From NCBI GenBank assembly GCA_900321665.1, contig ONWY01000125.1:1-5209 (forward strand): 5,209 nucleotides of DNA, written 5' to 3'. Of this stretch, positions 1 through 4,801 are shown in pieces. Source of the stretch: an uncultured Eubacteriales bacterium (GTDB lineage: Bacteria > Bacillota > Clostridia > Oscillospirales > Acutalibacteraceae). Below the pieces are notes generated by a model. It was given only the letters and a program-made list of their open reading frames with translations. It had not been told where the DNA came from and did no database searches. Numbering within the stretch: the stretch's first letter is position 1; each line of letters starts with the position of its first letter. The position numbers were made by a program, and so were the translations under genes.

Positions 1-54
1 AGTTATAACAATAACTATAACTATAATTTTAACAACAACTACAACTATAACTAA
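1..54 (+). CDS. C-terminal end of an unidentified protein with a Tyr/Asn-repeat tail (5' partial)
   Basis: Frame 1 reads SYNNNYNYNFNNNYNYN and then TAA at 52-54; the rest of the gene lies before the window. The tail is low complexity and says nothing direct about function. The next gene is a YegI/TerY-P-type kinase, whose usual neighbours are a PP2C phosphatase and a vWA-domain (TerY-like) protein, so this could be the end of one of those, but that is inference from context only. Frame 2 is also open here (to a stop at 86-88) and would give a Thr/Ile-rich peptide; frame 1 is preferred because the hexamer periodicity then yields a regular aromatic-Asn tail ending at the end of the repeat. Confidence 0.45.
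   Translation, partial: SYNNNYNYNFNNNYNYN
4..51 (+). repeat. Degenerate TATAAC hexamer tandem repeat (8 units)
   Basis: Eight consecutive 6-base units read TATAAC, AATAAC, TATAAC, TATAAT, TTTAAC, AACAAC, TACAAC, TATAAC. In frame 1 each unit encodes Tyr/Asn/Phe followed by Asn. Such a repeat can grow or shrink by slippage in whole dipeptide steps without disturbing the frame, which suits a variable C-terminal tail. Confidence 0.75.
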
Positions 55-157
55 GGTCGCACGGTGGCAACGAAAAGCCAACTGGTAATGCTCTACACGG
101 TCCGTATATCTGACCTTTGTGTTTTTGGTACTTAATTTCAAGGATAGGAACTTTACT

Positions 158-817
158 ATGGATTACAACGGAAAAGTCCTGAAGGATAACAGCGGAAAAA
201 AGCATACGATCTATGGCGATTGCTTTGCATCTGGCGGCGAGGGCGAGATATACAAGCTCAGCGGCGAGAACGGGTATGTTGCCAAGATATATTACCCCAA
301 GTATCGCACAGATGAGCGCCACAATAAGCTCAAGGCAATGCTTCTGACAGACTATAACAAGCTGCCCGAGTGTGCGTGGCCAGTGAGCGTTCTGTACGAC
401 GACAGCGGTTTCTGCGGGTTCATTATGCGCAGTATGACGGGGTATATCGGTCTGATAGATTTTTATGTTTACGACAACCGCAGCAAATATACCTGGGCGC
501 AGTATGTTACAGTTGCAATGAATATCGCAGCGGTCGTGAGCAGCCTTCACGAGCTTGGGCACGTTGTGGGTGACCTCAACCCTAACAATATCCTTGTGGA
601 TACAAAAAGCTGCAAAGTAGCATTTGTTGATACTGACTCGTACCATATCAGGTCAAAGCAAGGGACTTTGTATCCGTGTGTGGTTGCAACACCTGAGTTT
701 TCAGCACCAGAACTGCAGGGCGTGGACTTTCAGAAGCTTGAAAAGAACAAGTCGGTCTTTAACACAAATACCGATAACTTTTCGCTTGCGATACTTATTT
801 TCAGGATCTGTGAGTGA
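158..817 (+). CDS. YegI/TerY-P-type Ser/Thr protein kinase, N-terminal and catalytic part (frameshifted gene)
   Basis: This 219-residue stretch carries most of a eukaryotic-like kinase fold. Visible landmarks are a glycine-rich loop (ASGGEGE, 24-30), the ATP-binding Lys43 in VAKIY, a catalytic loop HVVGDLNPNN with Asp139 and Asn144, a DTD in place of DFG (158-160), an APE motif (APEL, 183-186) and an Asp206-Asn-Phe at the start of helix F. The GDLNxxN and DTDS variants recall the YegI kinases of TerY-P triads, thought to act with a PP2C phosphatase and a vWA protein in stress or defence signalling; the exact substrate is unknown. ATG at 158 is chosen over the earlier in-frame ATG at 119 because AGGA (146-149) lies 8 bases upstream and the fold begins right after it. 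The frame stops at 815-817 (after RICE) in the middle of helix F, while homologous sequence continues in the next frame, so this is half of a broken gene. Without the rest of the C-lobe it is unlikely to fold as an active kinase. Confidence 0.8.
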   Translation: MDYNGKVLKDNSGKKHTIYGDCFASGGEGEIYKLSGENGYVAKIYYPKYRTDERHNKLKAMLLTDYNKLPECAWPVSVLYDDSGFCGFIMRSMTGYIGLIDFYVYDNRSKYTWAQYVTVAMNIAAVVSSLHELGHVVGDLNPNNILVDTKSCKVAFVDTDSYHIRSKQGTLYPCVVATPEFSAPELQGVDFQKLEKNKSVFNTNTDNFSLAILIFRICE

Positions 818-1367
818 GTTCCAGCCTGTGCATAATATTATGAATGGCTGCTGTGCTTTTTTTGAAGATACGAATGCATCAGGTTCTTTGGAACGAACTA
901 TGCAGGCACCTGATATTTCTCTGCTGCCTGAAAGCATCCAGAAAATGTTCAGGCGTGCTTTGCTGGACCCGGGCATCAGACCGTGTGCGGAAAAATGGTT
1001 TTACGAATTGCTGGAGCTAAGAAAGGCAATGTGTAAATGCGGTGCAAATAAACATCATGAATATTATTCGGAATTATCCCAATGTCCCTGGTGTCTGTTT
1101 GAAAAAGAGTACAGATGCAAGATGCAGATAATGCGTCAGAAAATGGAGAAACGAAATGCTGCAAAAACGAACCGTTCCGGCGATTTCACCACATATGATT
1201 ATGTGGTGCCAAAGCCTGTCGTGACGACAACGCCAAGCGTCACATCGCAAAACATCACGGGTTATACTGACCAGAATGATATGCAGTCCGAAGGCGGATG
1301 CTTCGGAACTGCCCTTTTGGCTGCGATAGCGATAGCGCTTATTATCTGTCTGATTTTTAGCATGTGA
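810..1367 (+). pseudogene. C-terminal part of the same kinase, displaced by a frameshift: C-lobe end, Cys-rich segment, membrane helix
   Basis: The frame starting around 810 (VSEFQPVHNIMNGCCAFF...) continues the kinase: NIMNGCCAFF, LPESIQKMFRRALLDPGIRP and AEKWFYELLEL match the expected helix G-I region, where the Arg of GIRP is the conserved late-kinase arginine. It is followed by a Cys/His-rich piece (CKCGANKHHEYY...CPWC), which may be a small metal-binding knuckle, then a Lys/Arg/Met-rich stretch, a Thr/Val/Pro linker and a hydrophobic helix of about 20 residues just before the end (FGTALLAAIAIALIICLIF). If joined to the upstream frame the protein would be about 402 aa, tethered to the membrane by its C-terminus. 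No convincing ribosome binding site precedes the in-frame GTG (810) or ATG (840), so separate translation is doubtful. The open frame reaches back to 624, but the part before about 808 is only a shadow of the intact kinase frame. Confidence 0.72.
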
Positions 1368-1430
1368 CCTTTGCCTTGTGCCGTTTGCCAAATAATATTA
1401 TCATACACAGCCATAAAAGTCAAGATGTAT

Positions 1431-1703
1431 TTAAACGCTTTGCAAAAAACTTTCCATGCTCTCGTAAACCTGCTCGGGCATAACACTTTTGTCAAAAAGA
1501 TACTTAATTATCTGCAATATCACCTGCGGTTTTGAGGAAATATTTTCCGCACTATAATAGGAAAAATCGCCTGCAGCACAGTATTTTACCCGCAAGCCGT
1601 AAACACTGACTCTGCCCAGCTCCTCATGCTCTGCTTTTGTCTCCACCATTTTGTATTCAAGCTCCCCTCCCTCATCTGTCTTTTTTTTGCAAAATACCTC
1701 CAT
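1431..1703 (-). CDS. Small DUF6514-like protein of unknown function
   Basis: This 90-residue minus-strand protein is small, soluble and has no signal peptide or membrane helix. It starts MEVFCKKKTD, has a central YKMVET...RVSVYGLRVKY segment that looks like beta strands, and ends in a helical pattern, AENISSKPQVILQIIKYLFDKSVMPEQVYESMESFL. The layout (YGI/YGL strand, a 'D/N-I-S-x-x-x' turn, then a helix leading to a final E-x-F-L) resembles the DUF6514 family of Clostridia; that match is from memory and not tested. The start is well supported: GGAGG lies six bases upstream on the minus strand. Its end converges with the end of the broken kinase, 63 bases apart. An A8 run falls in codons 6-8 and could be a slippage point. 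No function can be given. Confidence 0.75.
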   Translation of the reverse strand: MEVFCKKKTDEGGELEYKMVETKAEHEELGRVSVYGLRVKYCAAGDFSYYSAENISSKPQVILQIIKYLFDKSVMPEQVYESMESFLQSV

Positions 1704-1709
1704 AATATG

Positions 1710-1714
1710 CCTCC
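1710..1714 (-). promoter_or_regulatory. Ribosome binding site of the DUF6514-like gene
   Basis: The plus strand reads CCTCC here, i.e. GGAGG on the minus strand, six bases before the ATG at 1703-1701. A full Shine-Dalgarno core at good spacing is the main support that this small minus-strand frame is a real gene. Confidence 0.75.
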
Positions 1715-1765
1715 ATAGGTAGTTTTTTTTATCGTAACATACCCGCAGTGCAGATTTTGCCGAAT

Positions 1766-1794
1766 ATTATATTTATTTACATATATTGTATTGA
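1766..1794 (-). promoter_or_regulatory. Possible minus-strand promoter for the DUF6514-like gene
   Basis: On the minus strand a perfect TATAAT lies at 1771-1766, with TCAATA (only three of six consensus matches) 17 bases upstream at 1794-1789. The -10 is good but the region is very AT-rich, so chance matches are likely. If real, its -35 box overlaps the -35 of the plus-strand promoter. Confidence 0.35.
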
Positions 1795-1819
1795 TAATAC
1801 ATAATTATTATGATATAAT
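1791..1819 (+). promoter_or_regulatory. Sigma-A-type promoter of the acylation cassette
   Basis: TTGATA at 1791-1796 (five of six consensus bases) and a perfect TATAAT at 1814-1819 are separated by the ideal 17 bases. Transcription would start near 1826, giving a leader of only about 15 bases before the ATG at 1841. This leaves no room for a riboswitch and suggests housekeeping expression, or control by a protein binding over the promoter. Confidence 0.75.
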
Positions 1820-1829
1820 ACATCATATT

Positions 1830-1840
1830 GGAGATGGAGA
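1830..1840 (+). promoter_or_regulatory. Ribosome binding site of the SGNH gene
   Basis: GGAGATGGAGA directly precedes the ATG at 1841. The first GGAG (1830-1833) has a seven-base spacing and is the likely Shine-Dalgarno; the second (1836-1839) is too close to the start to be used. Confidence 0.7.
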
Positions 1841-2632
1841 ATGAAGAAAACAATAAAAATTTTACCGATATTGCTGATTTTGGCGATTGGAATTATATCC
1901 ATTCGCCTTTTTATTGTATTTGTGCCGCAAAAAGCGCAAAAGGTCGATACCGAGGAAGGCATCGCCTACCTGCAAAAGATGGAAGCTATCGGCGGCAATA
2001 AAGCCGACGACATAGTCAAAAAAGCGCAAGAAAAATACGAGGGCGCGCTACAGCGCAAAAAAATCGCCGAGGCAATTAAAGAGGGCAACTATAAATATGC
2101 CTTTAAAGATATCATCATCGCCGGCGACAGTATTATGAAAGCCATTAGCGAATACGGCATTTTGGATTCCTCCAATGTCTATGCCGAGGTCGGTGCCGGC
2201 ACGGCATATTTGGAGGATATCACAGAGGATTTAGTCGCGGCGAACCCGAAATATTTGGTTTTGCACTTTGGCGAAAACCAACTCAGCGGCGAGGATTATG
2301 CGCCGGAATATGCATCCCTTTACGGTGCATGCATCAACAACTTAAAGGAGCAGCTGCCCAACACAAAAATCTTTGTGAACAGCATTTTCCCTGTCGATGA
2401 AAAAGCCTATGCCGCAGAGCCTTATTTAAAGAGTATTCCCGCATATAACGAAGCGATAAAAAGTATGACAGAAGAAGTCGGTGTCACCTATATTGATTAT
2501 GACCCGCTGTGGCAATCCATCAGTAACAGCTATTATGATTTAGACGGTATACACCCGGTATCAAGCTTTTATACCGAGCAATTTCTGCCGTATTTGCTCA
2601 CGGAGGTAGGATTAAACATTGATGAAGAATAA
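1841..2632 (+). CDS. Membrane-anchored SGNH-hydrolase-like protein, probable envelope O-acyl transfer partner
   Basis: The 263-residue protein has an N-terminal membrane anchor (residues 5-27, preceded by MKKTIK), a charged Lys/Glu/Ala-rich helical stalk (about 31-90), and an extracellular SGNH/GDSL-type domain from about 90. All four SGNH blocks can be read: IIIAGDSIM with nucleophile Ser97, Gly118 in AEVGAG, GEN with Asn146, and DGIHP with Asp235 and His238 completing the triad. The family hydrolyses or transfers acyl esters on carbohydrates. Beside an MBOAT gene, such proteins (compare PatB, DltD, AlgJ/AlgX) usually move an acetyl or other acyl group onto a glycan or other envelope polymer outside the cell; the acceptor here is unknown. 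It lacks a lipobox cysteine and any obvious signal-peptidase site, so an uncleaved anchor is likely. It is first in the operon, after a strong promoter, and overlaps the next gene by 11 bases. An esterase (deacylase) role is the main alternative. Confidence 0.85.
   Translation: MKKTIKILPILLILAIGIISIRLFIVFVPQKAQKVDTEEGIAYLQKMEAIGGNKADDIVKKAQEKYEGALQRKKIAEAIKEGNYKYAFKDIIIAGDSIMKAISEYGILDSSNVYAEVGAGTAYLEDITEDLVAANPKYLVLHFGENQLSGEDYAPEYASLYGACINNLKEQLPNTKIFVNSIFPVDEKAYAAEPYLKSIPAYNEAIKSMTEEVGVTYIDYDPLWQSISNSYYDLDGIHPVSSFYTEQFLPYLLTEVGLNIDEE
2602..2610 (+). promoter_or_regulatory. Ribosome binding site of the DUF4358 gene, unusually distant
   Basis: GGAGG at 2602-2606 (in GGAGGTAGG) sits inside the end of the SGNH gene. 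It is 15 bases from ATG 2622 and 12 bases from the in-frame TTG at 2619, longer than the usual 6-9. The overlap with the upstream stop suggests translational coupling, which would relax the spacing need. Confidence 0.55.
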
Positions 2633-3098
2633 ATACAGAATCATCGAATCCGTGCTTGCCGTTTTATTGATAGGATTTATAGTCTTTTTATTCCTATCTC
2701 ATTCCGGCGGCTCCAAAAAGCGCGTGAAGGAAATTGCCGCACCGGTTCTCGAATCGGCTGATTTCTCGGCGCTGAGCAAAAAAACAGCTGCAGATGCCGC
2801 CAAGGTTTTCAGCTTTGATACGGAAAAGGAAGAAGGCATTTTATACTATGCCAATGATAACATCATGGATTGCTCGGAGCTGCTGATTATCAAACTGAAG
2901 GATGAAGCGGACGCTCCTGCCTTTGAGGAAGCGATTCGCGCGCGTGTAAAGAGCCAATCCAATCTTTTTAAAAATTATGCACCCGACCAATATTCACTCT
3001 TGCAAAATGCAATTATCCAAACAAGCGGCAATATGATTTTTTACTGCACCTCTCGGGATGCAGACTCGATTTTTGAAGCTTATAAAAAAGCATTATAA
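2622..3098 (+). CDS. DUF4358 family membrane-anchored protein
   Basis: This protein of 158 residues (159 if the TTG at 2619 is used) has a short basic N-terminus (MKNKYR), one hydrophobic helix (about 7-26, ESVLAVLLIGFIVFLFL), and an outside domain. The domain shows the DUF4358 pattern: an early 'FSALSKKTAADAAKVFSFD' segment, a hydrophobic strand ending in an acidic turn (ELLIIKLKDEADAPAFEEAI), then RVKSQSNLFKNYAPDQYSLLQNAII and a final strand GNMIFYCTSRDAD. No enzyme motif is visible. DUF4358 genes are, to my knowledge, common beside MBOAT and SGNH/DHHW genes in Clostridia, so a helper or scaffold role in envelope acylation is a reasonable guess but unproven. It overlaps the SGNH gene by 11 bases (14 with TTG), so the two are co-transcribed and probably co-translated. 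ATG is preferred over TTG as the usual start codon; the ribosome binding site spacing slightly favours TTG. Confidence 0.82.
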   Translation: MKNKYRIIESVLAVLLIGFIVFLFLSHSGGSKKRVKEIAAPVLESADFSALSKKTAADAAKVFSFDTEKEEGILYYANDNIMDCSELLIIKLKDEADAPAFEEAIRARVKSQSNLFKNYAPDQYSLLQNAIIQTSGNMIFYCTSRDADSIFEAYKKAL

Positions 3099-3260
3099 AA
3101 TATAGCGTAATGTCGGTAGCGAAGTATCGGTTTATTTTGTCTGCTTTCACTCATCCCGACAATTAAAAAATGCGCCAATACGCAGAGTATTCCCACATTT
3201 TAAAATTGCCAATCTAAGCAAATCAGCCAAAATCAACTGCTTCGCACCTCACATGTCATA

Positions 3261-3340
3261 TTTTTGTGCAACAAGAAGGCAGAATCAGCTCATAAGGCTG
3301 ACACCTGCGAGCTGATTCTAACGAGCTTATTGTGCGAAAA
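3261..3340 (+). repeat. 80-nt imperfect inverted repeat / long hairpin
   Basis: The inner stem is a perfect 11-base inverted repeat: AGAATCAGCTC (3281-3291) with GAGCTGATTCT (3309-3319), around a 17-base loop that can add a small AGG/CCT pair. After an unequal internal loop (5 and 6 bases), an outer stem pairs 3261-3275 with 3326-3340 over 15 positions with one mismatch (C3272/A3329) and three G-U pairs. There is no T-run after it on either strand, so it is not a classical terminator. It could be an RNA element in the leader of the MBOAT gene, an mRNA-processing site, or a small mobile palindromic (MITE-like) repeat. An alternative pairing exists: TTCGCAC at 3241-3247 with GTGCGAA at 3332-3338. 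Confidence 0.7.
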
Positions 3341-3368
3341 GATGAAATACTGAGGCAAAATACGCATT

Positions 3369-3374
3369 AAGGAA
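3369..3374 (+). promoter_or_regulatory. Ribosome binding site of the MBOAT gene
   Basis: AAGGAA ends six bases before ATG 3381. It supports this start; the protein then begins MVFSSSTFLIVF, the normal N-terminus of AlgI/DltB-type MBOAT proteins. Confidence 0.65.
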
Positions 3375-3380
3375 CCCATA

Positions 3381-4799
3381 ATGGTATTTAGTTCATCCAC
3401 TTTTTTAATTGTGTTTTTACCTGTGAGCATCGTACTTTACTATGTTATCGGTGAAGTTATCACAAAAAGCACAGCGGTGAAAAATTTTATACTGTTACTT
3501 GCAAGCCTCCTGTTTTATGCATGGGGCGAGCCTGTTTACATCGTTTTGATGCTTATCAGCATCCTATTTAACTTTGTTGCGGGTAAGGATATCGACAAAG
3601 CCAAGGCTTCCGGCGACACGCGCAAGGCAAAAACCGCTTTTATTATAGCGATCGTTTTCAACCTTGCCGTACTCGGATTTTTTAAATATTTCGGCTTCTT
3701 GGTTGAAAACATCAATGCACTCTTTCACATCGAGCTGCAAATCCCGCAATTGGCGCTGCCCATCGGCATTTCCTTTTACACCTTCCAGATTATGTCATAC
3801 ATTATCGACCTGTATCGCGGCAATACCGAGGTGCAAAATCGCATTATCCCCTTTGCACTGTATATTTCCCTGTTTCCGCAGCTGATTGCAGGCCCGATAG
3901 TCAAATATAAAGATGTTGCGCTGCAGCTCGAAACGAGAAAAGAAACGCTTCACAAGTTTTCAGATGGCATGCTGCGCTTTACAGTGGGGCTTTCCAAAAA
4001 GCTCCTGCTTGCCAACACGCTCGGTGCGGTTTACACGACCATTCAAGCAAGCGGTGCAAAAAACACCTCCGTGCTCGGTGCCTGGCTCGGTATTATTTGC
4101 TACACACTGCAAATCTACTTTGATTTCAGCGGTTACTCGGACATGGCAATCGGCTTGGGCAAGGTGTTCGGCTTCGAGTTTTGTGAAAACTTTAACTACC
4201 CCTATATCGCTTCAAGTGTAACCGATTTTTGGCGCAGATGGCACATTTCCCTCTCCACCTGGTTTAAAGAGTATGTCTACATTCCACTGGGCGGAAACCG
4301 TTGCAAAACACCGCGTGTTATTTTTAATTTGATGGTTGTTTGGCTCTTAACGGGGCTGTGGCACGGCGCCGCATGGAATTTTATTATCTGGGGTGTCTAT
4401 TACGGCGTGCTGTTGATTATCGAAAAATATGTGTTGGGCAAGGTTTTAAAATTTATTCCAGGCTTTATCAAGCACCTTGTCACCCTTATTTTGGTGATAA
4501 TCGGTTGGGTATTCTTCTCCGCGCCGACTCTCAGCGAAGCTGTCGCCTACCTCGGTGCGATGTTCGGACAAGGTGCAGGCTTTGCAGGCGGTAATGCAAA
4601 ATACCTGCTGGCGACCAACATTATCACGGTTATCATCGGTATTATCGCCGCCACACCGCTATATAAGGCGGTCATCCGCCGCATGCAGCCGAAAACAGTC
4701 AGTATCCTGAAAATGGTGGTATTTCCCTTGCTGTTCCTGCTTTGCATCGTGTTTATGATTAGTGAAACATATAATCCCTTCTTATACTTTAGGTTTTAA
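3381..4799 (+). CDS. MBOAT family membrane-bound O-acyltransferase (AlgI/DltB-like)
   Basis: The 472-residue protein is full length for the AlgI-type branch and largely hydrophobic, with roughly ten membrane segments. Family landmarks in order are the N-terminal FSSSTFLIVFLP, LLFYAWGEP (43-51), FFKYFGF (100-106), LPIGISFYTFQIMSYIID (126-143), LFPQLIAGPIVKY (164-176), YFDFSGYSDMAIG (246-258), TDFWRRWHISLSTWF with His288 (281-295), and TGLWHGAAWNF with the putative catalytic His328 (324-334). MBOAT proteins of this branch carry an activated acyl group, usually acetyl from acetyl-CoA or D-alanine from DltC, from the cytoplasm to an outside acceptor handled by an SGNH-type partner. No dltA or dltC is seen here and the fit is closer to AlgI/PatA, so acetylation of a polysaccharide or peptidoglycan is the better guess. 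It sits downstream of the SGNH and DUF4358 genes and two bases before the next gene, with which it is certainly co-transcribed. Family confidence is very high; the acceptor is unknown. Confidence 0.95.
   Translation: MVFSSSTFLIVFLPVSIVLYYVIGEVITKSTAVKNFILLLASLLFYAWGEPVYIVLMLISILFNFVAGKDIDKAKASGDTRKAKTAFIIAIVFNLAVLGFFKYFGFLVENINALFHIELQIPQLALPIGISFYTFQIMSYIIDLYRGNTEVQNRIIPFALYISLFPQLIAGPIVKYKDVALQLETRKETLHKFSDGMLRFTVGLSKKLLLANTLGAVYTTIQASGAKNTSVLGAWLGIICYTLQIYFDFSGYSDMAIGLGKVFGFEFCENFNYPYIASSVTDFWRRWHISLSTWFKEYVYIPLGGNRCKTPRVIFNLMVVWLLTGLWHGAAWNFIIWGVYYGVLLIIEKYVLGKVLKFIPGFIKHLVTLILVIIGWVFFSAPTLSEAVAYLGAMFGQGAGFAGGNAKYLLATNIITVIIGIIAATPLYKAVIRRMQPKTVSILKMVVFPLLFLLCIVFMISETYNPFLYFRF
4791..4793 (+). 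promoter_or_regulatory. Weak ribosome binding site overlapping the end of the MBOAT gene
   Basis: Only a bare AGG lies upstream of ATG 4802, at eight-base spacing, within the last codons of the MBOAT gene. With two bases between the MBOAT stop and this start, translation probably depends on ribosomes finishing the MBOAT gene. Confidence 0.4.
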
Positions 4800-4801
4800 A
4801 T

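Larger units (their letters stand above)
3099..3380 (+). other. Intergenic region before the MBOAT gene, without a gene
   Basis: No convincing frame is present in these 282 bases. No classical GC-stem plus T-run terminator follows the DUF4358 gene: the best pair, TGTCGG (3111-3116) with CCGACA (3156-3161), has a 39-base loop and no U tract. No good promoter for the MBOAT gene was found either, so read-through from the promoter near 1800 is possible. The main structure is the hairpin at 3261-3340, listed separately. Confidence 0.6.

Noticed and set aside
29..646. 205-codon open frame on the minus strand opposite the kinase
   Set aside because: It lies antisense to a frame with clear kinase motifs, has no good ribosome binding site, and its protein is Cys/His/Val-rich without recognisable domains; it is a shadow of the real gene.
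1074..1391. 105-codon minus-strand frame over the kinase C-terminus
   Set aside because: It is antisense to the recognisable CPWC and membrane-helix segment, with no recognisable protein features.
3111..3161. TGTCGG/CCGACA pair as a terminator after the DUF4358 gene
   Set aside because: Six pairs with a 39-base loop and no T-run do not make a rho-independent terminator.
3330..3351. TTGTGC and AATACT as a promoter for the MBOAT gene
   Set aside because: The boxes match poorly and are only 10 bases apart, far from the required 16-18.
3913..4221. 102-codon plus-strand frame inside the MBOAT gene
   Set aside because: It is an alternative frame of the strongly conserved MBOAT coding sequence, rich in Ser/Cys/Arg as expected for a shadow.
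3381..4799. Assignment of the MBOAT gene as dltB of a D-alanylation operon
   Set aside because: No dltA or dltC is present, the protein is longer than the usual DltB, and its motif set fits the AlgI/PatA-like branch at least as well.
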